A stretch of DNA of 64,000 nucleotides from Thioalkalivibrio sp. ALJT (GTDB lineage: Bacteria > Pseudomonadota > Gammaproteobacteria > Ectothiorhodospirales > Ectothiorhodospiraceae): NCBI RefSeq assembly GCF_000381825.1, contig NZ_KB907121.1:20001-84000 (forward strand), read 5' to 3'. This document shows positions 47,609 to 57,456 of the stretch, piece after piece. Within the stretch, counting starts at the first letter, position 1; every line of letters begins with the position of its first letter. Position numbers and translations under genes: made by a program. The notes beneath the pieces were generated by a model, which was not told the origin of the DNA, did not search any database, and saw only the letters and a program-made list of their open reading frames with translations.

Positions 47609-49063
47609 TCAGGCGAAGGCCGCCGGCACACGCGTGTGCCAGTCGGTCTCTTGCTGATACTGGTGAGCGACGCCGAGCAGGCGCGCCTCGTCGAAATAAT
47701 TGCCGATCAGCTGCAGCCCCACCGGCAGGCCGTCGATCTCGCCGGCCGGCAGCGACATCGCCGGCAGCCCGGCGAGGTTTGCGGCGATGGTGTAGATGTC
47801 GGACAGGTACATGCTGACCGGGTCGGCCTTGGCGCCGAGGGCGAACGGCAGCTCCGGGGTGGTCGGGGCCAGCAGCACGTCCACGTCCGCAAACGCACGG
47901 CGGAAGTCGTCGGCGATGATACGGCGGACCTTCTGTGCCTTCAGGTAGTAGGCGTCGTAGTAGCCGGCGGACAGCACGTAGGTGCCGACCATGATGCGGC
48001 GCTTCACCTCGTCGCCGAAGCCCTCCCCGCGCGAGCGGGTGTAGAGGTCCATCAAGTCCTCGGGGTTCTCGCAGCGGTAGCCGTAGCGCACGCCGTCGAA
48101 ACGCGCGAGGTTGGAGGAGCATTCGGCCGGTGCAACCACGTAGTAGGCCGGCACCGACAGATGGCTGTTGGGCAGGCCGACCTCGCGCACCTCGGCGCCA
48201 CGGCCCTTGAGCACCTCGATGGCCGCGTCGATCACGCCGCGCACGCGTTCGTCGAGGCCCGCCTCGCCGAAGAACTCGGTCGGCAGCCCGATGCGCAGGC
48301 CCTTGAGGTCCTGGTTCAGACCGGCGGTGAAGTCCTCGGCCGGGCGTTCGACGCTGGTGGAGTCGCGCTCGTCGAAGCCCGCCATCGCGTTCAGCATCCG
48401 GCCGCAGTCCTCGGCGGTCGCGGCCATCGGACCGCCCTGATCGAGGCTGGAGGCAAAAGCGATCATCCCGTAGCGCGACACGCGGCCGTAGGTCGGCTTG
48501 AGCCCGGTAATGCCGCAGAACGCGGCCGGCTGGCGGATCGAGCCGCCGGTGTCGGTGCCAGTGGCCCCCGGCACGAGGCGCGCGCCCACCGCCGCGGCGG
48601 AGCCACCGGAGGAGCCGCCCGGGACACGCTCGGTATCCCAGGGGTTGCGCACCGGCCCGTAGAAGCTGGTCTCGTTGGAGGAGCCCATCGCGAACTCGTC
48701 CATGTTGGTCTTGCCCAGCATCACCGCGCCCGCGGCGTTCATGCGCTCGACCACGGTGGCGTTGTAGGGCGAGACGAACGGATCCAGCATGCGCGATCCA
48801 CAGGAGGTGCGCACGCCCTCGGTGCAGAAGATGTCCTTCTGCGCGATCGGCACGCCCAGCAACGGCGTCTGCTCACCCTGAGCCAGACGCGCATCGGCGG
48901 CATCGGCCTGGGCCAGCGCCTGCTCGGCGGTCACGGTGATGAAGCTGTTCAGTTGCGGATCGAGGCGCTCGATCCGGTCCAGATACAGCTGGGTCAGTTC
49001 GCGCGAACTGATCTCGCGGGCCTGGAGCTTGCGCACCCAGCCGGACAGGGTTTCCTGGGCCAT
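47609..49063 (-). CDS. gatA: Aspartyl/glutamyl-tRNA amidotransferase subunit A
   Basis: The glutaminase/amidase subunit that releases ammonia for the transamidation. The 484-aa protein has the amidase signature with the Ser-cisSer-Lys triad: K76 in [11 protein letters not shown], and [18 protein letters not shown] with the two serines, then [15 protein letters not shown]. The C-terminal part [12 protein letters not shown] closes it. It lies between gatC (74 bp upstream) and gatB (10 bp downstream). Confidence 0.97.
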   Translation of the reverse strand: MAQETLSGWVRKLQAREISSRELTQLYLDRIERLDPQLNSFITVTAEQALAQADAADARLAQGEQTPLLGVPIAQKDIFCTEGVRTSCGSRMLDPFVSPYNATVVERMNAAGAVMLGKTNMDEFAMGSSNETSFYGPVRNPWDTERVPGGSSGGSAAAVGARLVPGATGTDTGGSIRQPAAFCGITGLKPTYGRVSRYGMIAFASSLDQGGPMAATAEDCGRMLNAMAGFDERDSTSVERPAEDFTAGLNQDLKGLRIGLPTEFFGEAGLDERVRGVIDAAIEVLKGRGAEVREVGLPNSHLSVPAYYVVAPAECSSNLARFDGVRYGYRCENPEDLMDLYTRSRGEGFGDEVKRRIMVGTYVLSAGYYDAYYLKAQKVRRIIADDFRRAFADVDVLLAPTTPELPFALGAKADPVSMYLSDIYTIAANLAGLPAMSLPAGEIDGLPVGLQLIGNYFDEARLLGVAHQYQQETDWHTRVPAAFA

Positions 49064-49137
49064 GGTTTCGGGGACTCTTGCTGGCTAGAAGCGTGACGGG
49101 TTCAACCGAACGGGAACAGCGTGGCTCGCGCGCCTGG

Positions 49138-49425
49138 TCACTCGATGACGCGCGGAACCAGGTACAGGCCACCCTCGACCGCGGGGGCAATCGCCTGATA
49201 GGCGTCGCGCCGATCCGGCTCGGTAACCGCGTCCGGCCGCAGGCGCTGCTCGGCGTCCAGAGGGTGGGCCATCGGCTCGACACCTTCGATGGCCGCACCA
49301 TCCAGTTGTTCGACAAAGGCGAAGATATCGCTCAGCCCGCCCGCGAAATCCCGGGCCTGGTCGTCGTTCATGGCCAGGCGGGAGAGGTGGGCGATGCGCC
49401 GGACTTCAGAGGTATCGACGGACAT
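49138..49425 (-). CDS. gatC: Aspartyl/glutamyl-tRNA amidotransferase subunit C
   Basis: A small belt subunit that holds GatA and GatB together. The 95-aa protein has the family patterns VRRIAHLSRLAM at the start and LRPDAVTEPDRRDAYQAIAPAVEGGLYLVPRVIE at the end (shown in part by residue positions 62-95). ATG 49425 gives the normal length; the open frame further upstream is repeat sequence. It is first in gatC-gatA-gatB, divergent from mreB across a 311-bp gap. Confidence 0.95.
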   Translation of the reverse strand: MSVDTSEVRRIAHLSRLAMNDDQARDFAGGLSDIFAFVEQLDGAAIEGVEPMAHPLDAEQRLRPDAVTEPDRRDAYQAIAPAVEGGLYLVPRVIE

Positions 49426-49462
49426 GGCGTAATGGGTCCTGTAGCGTTCGGAATCCTTAAGA

Positions 49463-50783
<1,321 letters not shown>

Positions 50784-50885
50784 TCCGCACTACGGGTCTC
50801 CAGCCATCGGGGACCCGGGGTAAACTCCACGCCCAACAGGTCGCAAGCGACGCAGGAGCGTCTCCGTTTTCCGCATCCTGGCGCG

Positions 50886-51836
50886 TTGCCGCATTCCGTA
50901 ACCGGAGGTCTCGCCATCAGCAAGCCGCTGTTCAGACTGGGTGTGTCGCCCACTCTGCGCCTGCTCGCGGTCATCCTGCTGGGGCTGGTGCTGATGGCGC
51001 TGGACCACCGCGTAAACGAACTCCAGGCGGTACGCAGCATCCTGGGTACGCTCACTCACCCCCTGCAGATCGCGGTGGACGCCCCCGTCCGCGCCGCCAG
51101 CCGTGTCCTCGACTCGTTCACCAGCCGCGAGGACCTGATTACCGAGAACCGGATCCTGCGCAGCGAGAACGCACAGCTGCGGGCACGGCAGCTGCGCTTC
51201 GAGGCCCTGCAACAGGAAAACGACCGCCTGCGCGCCTTGCTGAGCACCGCCGAACAGGCTGAGGAACGAGTGCAGATCGCCAAGCTCCTGGCCGTGGACC
51301 TCGATCCCTTCCGCCAGCAGATCGTTCTGAACAAGGGGAAGCGTGACGACGTATACGTCGGCCAGCCCGTGATCAACGCAGACGGCGTGATCGGCCAGGT
51401 ATTGTCGACCCGCCTCAACAGCTCCATCGCCTTGCTGGTCTCCGACCCCGCCCATGCCCTGCCGGTGCTGAGCGCGCGCACCGGGCTGCGCGGTCTGGTG
51501 GTCGGCACCGGCAACCCGCAACGCCTGGAGATGCGCCACGTTCCGCTCCAGGAGGATGTCGAGCCCGGGGAGCTGCTGCTGACCTCGGGCCTTGGCGGAC
51601 GCTTCCCGGCCGACCTCCCGGTCGCCCGTGTCGTGTCGGTGGAACGCCTCCAGGGCCAGCCCTTCCTGAGTATCAAGGCCGAGCCGCTGGCAGCCCTGGA
51701 CCGTTCGCGCGAGGTCCTGCTGCTGTGGACCGACGGGATCACTCCGCTCGTGGACCCCATCAACGCGGACGCGGCATCGGACGGCAACACCGGGTCTCAG
51801 GATCCGGAACCCGCCACCAGCCCGGACCAGCCGTGA
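50886..51836 (+). CDS. mreC: Cell-shape protein MreC
   Basis: A membrane-anchored periplasmic partner of MreB and PBP2. The protein has about 307-316 aa: one membrane span at about 20-38, a coiled coil at about 75-115 (ENRILRSENAQLRARQLRFE region) and the beta-barrel MreC core (about 130-285), with a Pro/Ser-rich tail. The start is odd. GGAGG at 50904-50908 is followed 7 nt later by ATC (50916) exactly where the family begins (SKPLFRLG); no ATG, GTG or TTG is there. The only standard in-frame start is TTG 50886, which lies upstream of that SD. Confidence 0.92.
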   Translation: MPHSVTGGLAISKPLFRLGVSPTLRLLAVILLGLVLMALDHRVNELQAVRSILGTLTHPLQIAVDAPVRAASRVLDSFTSREDLITENRILRSENAQLRARQLRFEALQQENDRLRALLSTAEQAEERVQIAKLLAVDLDPFRQQIVLNKGKRDDVYVGQPVINADGVIGQVLSTRLNSSIALLVSDPAHALPVLSARTGLRGLVVGTGNPQRLEMRHVPLQEDVEPGELLLTSGLGGRFPADLPVARVVSVERLQGQPFLSIKAEPLAALDRSREVLLLWTDGITPLVDPINADAASDGNTGSQDPEPATSPDQP

Positions 51837-52324
51837 CGCGGAGCATCGGCATTCCCTGGCCGGTACTGGGGACCCTGCTGGTGGCCCTGGCCCTGGCGAT
51901 CATCCCGATCCCGGAAGCGCTGCGCCCGGCCCGCCCCGAATGGCTGGCGCTGGCCATGATCTACTGGGCCATGGCGTTTCCGTCACGCATCGGCATCCTG
52001 ACGGCCTTTGCCGCCGGCCTGCTGCTCGACGCCCTGCTCGGCCAGTTGCTGGGGCAAAATGCGATCGCACTGGCGGTGATGACCTACATCGTGCTGCAGA
52101 TTCACCCGCGCCTGCGGGTCTACCCAATCTGGCAGCAGATGATCGTGGTCTCCATCCTGATCGGCCTGTACAAGCTGCTGGCCCTGTGGCCGCAGGGCAT
52201 CACCGGGTATCCGCCGGGCAGCGTCCTGTACTGGTTACCGATCATCACCAGCGCCCTGGTCTGGCCGCTGGTCTTCCTGCTGCTGCGCGACCTCCGCCGC
52301 CACTGGCTGCTGCACCTGACCTGA
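51833..52324 (+). CDS. mreD: Rod-shape-determining protein MreD
   Basis: A small inner-membrane member of the elongasome. The 163-aa protein has five hydrophobic spans and the family pattern LRPARPEWLALAMIYWAM and FAAGLLLDALLGQLLGQNAIAL. It starts at GTG 51833, whose GTGA overlaps the mreC stop. Last gene of mreBCD. Confidence 0.93.
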   Translation: MTRSIGIPWPVLGTLLVALALAIIPIPEALRPARPEWLALAMIYWAMAFPSRIGILTAFAAGLLLDALLGQLLGQNAIALAVMTYIVLQIHPRLRVYPIWQQMIVVSILIGLYKLLALWPQGITGYPPGSVLYWLPIITSALVWPLVFLLLRDLRRHWLLHLT

Positions 52325-52425
52325 GAAAAGGCGGCATGCGATGCAATCAGCGCCCTCCTCCGGGTCTCTCGAAGTAGACCGCATCCCTCCGCATACTGTT
52401 CGCCATCCGGATCAAGGAGCCCGCA

Positions 52426-52728
52426 GTGAATCCAAACAAGCAAACCGAGATCGAAGCCGCCGTTTTCCGCCGCCTGCTGCAGCACCTGGACGAACGCAAG
52501 GACGTGCAGAACATCGACCTGATGAATCTGGCCGGGTTCTGCCGCAACTGTCTGTCCAAGTGGTATGTCGCCGCCGCCGAGGAACGCGGCGAGGCCATCG
52601 GCTACGAGGATGCCCGCGAGATCGTCTACGGCATGCCCTACAGCGAATGGAAGGATCGCTACCAGCAGGAAGCAACACCCGCACAGAAGGCCGCCTTCGA
52701 AGCCAGCCAGAAGACGCCTGATGCGTGA
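52426..52728 (+). CDS. DUF1244 family protein
   Basis: A 100-aa soluble protein of unknown function, common in proteobacteria. The family core is LMNLAGFCRNCLSKWYVAAAEERG with its CxxC-like pair (C44, C47 in FCRNCLSKW), then EDAREIVYGMPYSEWKDRYQ. It starts at GTG 52426 behind AAGGAG. It overlaps rnd by 8 bp, so the two are co-translated; an RNA-related role is possible but only by association. Confidence 0.88.
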   Translation: MNPNKQTEIEAAVFRRLLQHLDERKDVQNIDLMNLAGFCRNCLSKWYVAAAEERGEAIGYEDAREIVYGMPYSEWKDRYQQEATPAQKAAFEASQKTPDA

Positions 52729-53869
52729 CCACGGCCTGATTGAACACAAGGACGACCTTCAGGCCTTCCTCGACGCGATTGCGGGGGCCGACTGGGTCGC
52801 GCTGGACACCGAGTTCATGCGCGAGAAGACCTACTACCCCCGGCTGTGCCTGATCCAGCTGGCCACCCTCGACCAGATCGCCTGTGTGGACCCACTGAAG
52901 GTGGATATCCGGCAACTGGAACCACTGCTGTTCGATGCCGACGTCACCAAGGTCTTTCACTCGGCCTCGCAGGACCTCGAGGTCCTCTATCGCGAATTCG
53001 CACGCGTGCCGGCACCGGTGTTCGATACCCAGATCGCCGCAGGGCTGCTCGGGCATGGCGAACAAATCGGCTACGCCAACCTGGTCAAGGCCCTGCTCGA
53101 CCGCGAACTGGACAAGAGCCAGACCCGTACCGACTGGGCGCGGCGCCCCCTGAGCGAGCAACAGGTCCGTTACGCCGCGGACGACGTACGCTTCCTGGCG
53201 ACGGTCTACATGCGCCTGGTGCACGAGCTCGAAAGCCTCGACCGCATGCACTGGCTGAGCCCGGAGATGGAGGCCCTGAGCAACCCGACCCTGTACGAAC
53301 CGGCCCCGGAGAATGCGTGGCAACGGGTGTCCGGTGCCAAGCGCCTGAAGCCGCGCGAGCGCGGGGTGCTCAAGGTCGTCGCGGCCTGGCGCGAGCGCGC
53401 CGCACAGGAAAGCGACCGGCCAAGGCGCTGGATCCTGGCCGACGACATCCTGATCGACATTGCCCGGCGCACGCCGCAGGACCTCGACGGCCTGCGCCAG
53501 CTACGCGGCTTCCCCGATGGCATGAAGGCCCCGCGCCAGGAGGCACTTCTGCAAGCGATCCGGGAGGGTCAGGCGCTGCCCCGCGAGGCATGGCCGCAAC
53601 TACCGGAAAAGGCCCGACTCACCGAGGCCGAAGAGGTCCTCGTAGATATCGGCATGGCCCTGCTGCGCGAGTGCGCACGGAGCAACCAGATCACCGCCAG
53701 CGCCATCGCGCAGCGCAAGGATGTCATTGAACTGCTTCGGGGAGACGGAACAACCAGCCGCCTGAGCAGTGGCTGGCGCCTCGAGATCGCCGGGCGCCGC
53801 ATACGCCGCTGGTTTGCCGGCGAGGACGCGCTGAGCTGCTCGGGCGACGGCCTTGTGATCCAGTCATGA
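52721..53869 (+). CDS. rnd: Ribonuclease D
   Basis: A DEDDy 3'-5' exoribonuclease that matures tRNA ends. The 382-aa protein has exonuclease motifs WVALDTEFMREKTYYP, KVFHSASQDLEVLYREF and YAADDVRFLATVY. Two HRDC-type helical domains follow (about 205-290 and 300-375). ATG 52721 lies inside the DUF1244 gene end. An in-frame open stretch upstream is DUF1244 read in another frame. Confidence 0.95.
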   Translation: MRDHGLIEHKDDLQAFLDAIAGADWVALDTEFMREKTYYPRLCLIQLATLDQIACVDPLKVDIRQLEPLLFDADVTKVFHSASQDLEVLYREFARVPAPVFDTQIAAGLLGHGEQIGYANLVKALLDRELDKSQTRTDWARRPLSEQQVRYAADDVRFLATVYMRLVHELESLDRMHWLSPEMEALSNPTLYEPAPENAWQRVSGAKRLKPRERGVLKVVAAWRERAAQESDRPRRWILADDILIDIARRTPQDLDGLRQLRGFPDGMKAPRQEALLQAIREGQALPREAWPQLPEKARLTEAEEVLVDIGMALLRECARSNQITASAIAQRKDVIELLRGDGTTSRLSSGWRLEIAGRRIRRWFAGEDALSCSGDGLVIQS

Positions 53870-53893
53870 ACCGTCGCCCGAGTACAAAGGGCC

Positions 53894-54337
53894 TTACGCG
53901 CTCTGGTAGACCCCCCGACGCGGCGACGTCAGGCGGCCCTGACGCTTCAGGTAGGCCAGCGTCTGACTGATGTTCTTGGTATCCAGGCCGGCCTTTTCAG
54001 CCTGCGCCTTGATCTCCTGGGTGCCCATCTCGGGTTTGGAGGCGACGATCTCGCACAGCTTCTGGCTGATGGATTCCCCGCCCGCACGCCGCCCGCGCTG
54101 CCCGCCGCCCGTGCCGACCCGGCCCACACGGCCACCCAGCTCGCGAATCTGGCGCTCCAGCTCGCTGAGTTCCTTGCGATGGCGCGCCAGCATTTCCTTG
54201 CGCTGCTCCATCAGCTTTTCACGCTGCTGGCGGCGCTCGGCCTCCTTGCGCTCGGCCTCTTCCTTTTCTCGCTGACGGGCAAGGGCGTAAAGTTCTTCCG
54301 CCGACAGGTCGGCCGCCTTTTTACTTTCAATACTCAT
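53894..54337 (-). CDS. Coiled-coil protein with C-terminal winged-helix-like domain
   Basis: A 147-aa highly charged protein. Residues about 12-68 are a long coiled coil (Glu/Lys/Arg/Gln; REKEEAERKEAERRQQREK). A Gly/Arg linker (GGRVGRVGTGGGQRGRRAGG) follows. The last 55 residues look like a winged helix that could bind DNA or RNA (KLCEIVASKPEMGTQEIK, ISQTLAYLKRQGRLTSP, RRGVYQ). I do not know the family; a nucleoid or regulatory role is plausible. ATG 54337 is chosen; upstream is AT-rich. It is convergent with rnd and divergent from the SprT-like gene. Confidence 0.75.
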   Translation of the reverse strand: MSIESKKAADLSAEELYALARQREKEEAERKEAERRQQREKLMEQRKEMLARHRKELSELERQIRELGGRVGRVGTGGGQRGRRAGGESISQKLCEIVASKPEMGTQEIKAQAEKAGLDTKNISQTLAYLKRQGRLTSPRRGVYQSA

Positions 54338-54473
54338 ACAAAACTCCCGGGCTCTGAAAAATATTCGATAATGAAACCATGCACCGCGCACTCCGGTACG
54401 CGAACTTTTCCGGGGACACACCGATCGACGCATCCCGGTTCAAAATTAAACTTGCCCATGCCAGGCCGGTCTC

Positions 54474-55031
54474 ATGGAACAACGCCACAAAGATTATTAC
54501 AAAAACAGCAACACAAAAACCCCGAAAGCTGCGCTTTGCGAAAAAGGCGAGACCCTCATACGCGCAGAAGTCGTACGCCTTTTTCGAAAGTTCATGCCCT
54601 TGCAGGAAACAGCTGTTCCTGCAATCCACTTCAATCTTAAAGGTCGTGCCGCCGGACAATGGCGCCTGCAGGGTGGCCAGGAGATGCTTCGCTTCAATCC
54701 CGAAGCCTTCGTACTGGACTGGGAAAGGCACTTCCCCGAGACCGTCGCGCACGAAGTCGCACACGCACTGATTTATCGCCGTTACGGCGCGCGCCGGGTA
54801 CGACCACACGGGAAGGAATGGCAACAACTGATGCAGGCGATGGGGGTTGCCCGCCCCCGGGTCACACACACAACACCCCTGACAGCGCGCAAGATGCGCG
54901 AATACCTGTACGAATGCAGTTGCAGCCGCCACACCCTGAGCGCGCGACGGCATTATCTGATTCGCGAGCGGGGATATCGGTACCAGTGCCGGCAATGCGG
55001 GGAATGGCTCACCCACGTGCGAACACCATGA
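54474..55031 (+). CDS. SprT-like zinc metalloprotease domain protein
   Basis: A 185-aa protein with the HEVAH zinc-protease motif at 93-97 (ETVAHEVAHALIYRRYG), a possible third ligand H112, and a C-terminal zinc ribbon (ECSC at 147-150, CRQC at 172-175). This is the SprT/Spartan-type fold, which is linked to DNA-protein-crosslink repair in eukaryotes; the bacterial role is unclear. The first 60 codons and the upstream region (54340-54560) are AT-rich compared with neighbours, which may mean recent arrival or an unusual leader. ATG 54474 is the likely start. Confidence 0.85.
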   Translation: MEQRHKDYYKNSNTKTPKAALCEKGETLIRAEVVRLFRKFMPLQETAVPAIHFNLKGRAAGQWRLQGGQEMLRFNPEAFVLDWERHFPETVAHEVAHALIYRRYGARRVRPHGKEWQQLMQAMGVARPRVTHTTPLTARKMREYLYECSCSRHTLSARRHYLIRERGYRYQCRQCGEWLTHVRTP

Positions 55032-55245
55032 TGGCTTCGCTCAGGGAGACGCTGATTGAAGCCATCCCGGTATGCCGAGTCGCACGCGGCGCTGGTGCTT
55101 GTTGCATGGCCTTGCGCTGAAAAAAGCGCCTCACGCTCCCACTACGCTCGCGACGATCGCCCAAACCCGACAGGCTCAGGCGCCTGGCGACGACCACGGC
55201 ACGGCAGTCGCCGCGCCTTGTTTACATGCAAAAGCCACGCAGTCT
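55030..55245. repeat. Side-by-side family B and family A repeat fragments
   Basis: After the SprT-like stop, a 9-bp perfect inverted pair GATGGCTTC/GAAGCCATC (55030-55038, 55058-55066) encloses AGGGAGACGCTGATTGA. Family B-like sequence, inverted relative to 42704-42873, then runs to CCCAAACCCGACAGGCTC (55160-55177). From about 55189 to 55240, CACGGCAGTCGCCGCGCCTTG and CATGCAAAAGCCAC match an internal part of the family A copy at 13162-13430 read on the other strand. The repeat reaches the last codons of waaA. No gene is visible in it. Confidence 0.6.
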
Positions 55246-56493
55246 TCAGCCGTGTCTTTCCAGGTACTGAAGCAGGCGTCCGGTCGCACCCTGATGCGAC
55301 TGCAGGAACGCCTCCGAGCGAGCCCGCAAGGCGTCACGTTCATCGGCACCCAGCGCCAGCAGGGCGCGGATCTTTGCGATAACCTCGGCCGCATCACCAG
55401 CACGCTGCAGCACATCTGCCGCCTGCATGGACGCGACCAGTTGTTCAAAGTTATCCACATGCGGCCCGATCACGACAGGGCAGTGCCATAAGACGGCCTC
55501 CAGCGGGTTGTGTCCTCCCACCGGCACCAGTGACCCGCCGACGAAGGCCACGTCGGCCAGGCCAAAAAAGCGTTTGAGCTCGCCCAGGGTATCCAACAGC
55601 CACACCTGCGTGGCAGGGCCGGGACCGCCCTCACTGCGGCGCACGAAGGACTCACCGGCACGTTCGAGCAAGTCCGCGACCTCGCCAAAACGCTGCGGGT
55701 GGCGCGGCGCGATAATGGTCAGGAGGTCCGGATATTTACTCCGCAGTGCGCGCAGCCCCGGCAACAGCCTCGCCTCTTCGTCCACATGGGTGCTGGCGAG
55801 AATGACCACCGGTCGCGCCGCCACCCATGCGCGCAAGGTATCGACCTCAGCGCGATCCTCCCGGCCAATGAGGACATCAAACTTGATGTCGCCATTCACC
55901 GTGACCCGATCGGCCATAGCCCCCAGCTCGACGAATCGGTTGCGGTCAAGCGCGTTGCGGCAGGCGATCCAGTCGAACCGGCGCAACGCCGGCCCGATAA
56001 GACGGGGAATACGCGCATAGCGCCGCGCAGAACGTCCGGAGAGCCGCGCGTTGGCCAGCACCACCGGGACCCGGGCCCGCCAGGCCGCGGCCAGCAGGTT
56101 GGGCCAGATCTCGGTCTCCATCACCACCACACAGCGAGGGCGCACCGCCCGCAGAAAGCGACGCTGCAGCCAGGGCAGATCCAGCGGCAGAAATCGGTGG
56201 GTGACCTGCCCGCCCAGACGCTCCGCCAGCATGGCCGCTCCGGTGGGGGTGGTGGTCGTTACCAGTGGCCGCACCCCGCTCGCCAGCAGGCCACGAATCA
56301 GCGGCTCCGCCGCCAGGACCTCGCCAACCGAGACCGCGTGGATCCACACCGGCGCGGGCGCGGGCATCGCCGCCCAGCCCATGATCTCGCCCAGACGCAC
56401 GCGCACCGGCGCGCGGCGACTGCGCAAAAGGTGCCGAATCAGCAGCAGGGGGCTCAGCAACGCCAGCAGCGCCGTGTAGACTACGCGGGTCAT
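55246..56493 (-). CDS. waaA: 3-deoxy-D-manno-octulosonic acid (Kdo) transferase
   Basis: Adds Kdo to lipid IVA at the inner membrane, the first step of LPS core synthesis. The 415-aa protein has an N-terminal membrane anchor (about 5-25) and the GT30 N-domain (WIHAVSVGEVLAAEPLI, VVVMETEIWPNLL). The C-domain has NGDIKFDV, STHVDEEARLLPGL, FVGGSLVPVGGHNPLEA and the acceptor-side segment PHVDNFEQL. ATG 56493 is the family start. It is divergent from an lpxL-type acyltransferase with 20 bp between starts. The C-terminus ends beside repeat sequence. Confidence 0.94.
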   Translation of the reverse strand: MTRVVYTALLALLSPLLLIRHLLRSRRAPVRVRLGEIMGWAAMPAPAPVWIHAVSVGEVLAAEPLIRGLLASGVRPLVTTTTPTGAAMLAERLGGQVTHRFLPLDLPWLQRRFLRAVRPRCVVVMETEIWPNLLAAAWRARVPVVLANARLSGRSARRYARIPRLIGPALRRFDWIACRNALDRNRFVELGAMADRVTVNGDIKFDVLIGREDRAEVDTLRAWVAARPVVILASTHVDEEARLLPGLRALRSKYPDLLTIIAPRHPQRFGEVADLLERAGESFVRRSEGGPGPATQVWLLDTLGELKRFFGLADVAFVGGSLVPVGGHNPLEAVLWHCPVVIGPHVDNFEQLVASMQAADVLQRAGDAAEVIAKIRALLALGADERDALRARSEAFLQSHQGATGRLLQYLERHG

Positions 56494-56513
56494 TCGCAGG
56501 GAGACTCCGATCC

Positions 56514-57443
56514 GTGACGGTACGGCCCGAACCACCGACCACGACCGAACACCCGCCCCGCGGCCCATCCACCTGGCCCATGTGGATGGTGATCGGCCTG
56601 GCGCGACTCCTCATCCGGCTGCCCATTCGCTGGCAACAGACCCTGGGTCGCGGCATGGGACGGCTGTTCTACCGCCTGGGTCATCAGCGTCGGGCCATTG
56701 CCCGCACGAACCTGACGCTGTGCTTTCCCGACCAGCCGGCCGAGCGCCGCGAACAATGGCTGCACGAACACTTCGAGGCGGCCGGGATCGGCATACTGGA
56801 GATGGCCCTGGCCTGGTGGGGGCGCGACGCGCAGTTCAATGGGCATTACACCATCCATGGGCTGGAACATCTGGACCGGGCACTGGAGCAGGGCCAGGGC
56901 GCCCTGCTGGTGAGCGCCCATTTCACCACACTCGAGCTTTGCGGGCGCCTGCTCGCCCTGCATCGACCGTTCGCCGCGATGTACCGCCCCAGCGAACGTC
57001 CGCTGATCAATCATCTGTTCAAGGTTAATCGCAATCGGCATACCGCCGGCGTCATCGCACGCGACGACGTCAAGGAGCTGCTGCGCACCCTGCGCAGAAA
57101 CACGCCGGTATGGTACGCACCCGACCAGGCGACCACCGGCCGTCAGACCGAGCTGGTCCCGTTTTTTGGTGAGCCGGCCAACACCCAGACGGCCACGCAC
57201 CGCATCGCCCGCATCAGCGGCGCCCCGGTCCTGCCCTTCTTCGGATACCGCCGGGACGACGGCCACTACGTCGTGACCATCCACCCTCCGGTGGAAGACT
57301 TCCCCACCGAGGACGCCTACGCCGACACCCTCTGCATCAATCAGCTCATCGAACAGGCGGTGATGGATGCCCCGGGCCAGTATTTCTGGACCCACAAGCG
57401 CTTCAAGAAACGCCCGGGCCTTCCCGACCCCTACACGCGCTGA
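56514..57443 (+). CDS. Lipid A lauroyl/myristoyl-type acyltransferase (LpxL family)
   Basis: Adds a secondary acyl chain to lipid A, usually after Kdo. The 309-aa protein has one membrane span at about 22-38 and the HX4E catalytic motif (H136, E141 in SAHFTTLEL), with YRPSERPLINHLFKVNR and TPVWYAPDQATTGRQTELVPFFG, all LpxL/LpxM signatures. It starts at GTG 56514. It shares a very short divergent region with waaA, which makes Kdo-lipid A, its likely substrate. LpxL and LpxM cannot be separated from sequence alone. Confidence 0.9.
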   Translation: MTVRPEPPTTTEHPPRGPSTWPMWMVIGLARLLIRLPIRWQQTLGRGMGRLFYRLGHQRRAIARTNLTLCFPDQPAERREQWLHEHFEAAGIGILEMALAWWGRDAQFNGHYTIHGLEHLDRALEQGQGALLVSAHFTTLELCGRLLALHRPFAAMYRPSERPLINHLFKVNRNRHTAGVIARDDVKELLRTLRRNTPVWYAPDQATTGRQTELVPFFGEPANTQTATHRIARISGAPVLPFFGYRRDDGHYVVTIHPPVEDFPTEDAYADTLCINQLIEQAVMDAPGQYFWTHKRFKKRPGLPDPYTR

Positions 57444-57456
57444 GTCCCCCGCTGGA

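Noticed and set aside
56494-56513. Family A terminus between waaA and lpxL (CAGGGAGACTCCGATCC)
   Set aside because: Only a short partial match to the terminal repeat, which can arise by chance. No second end or internal block is present.
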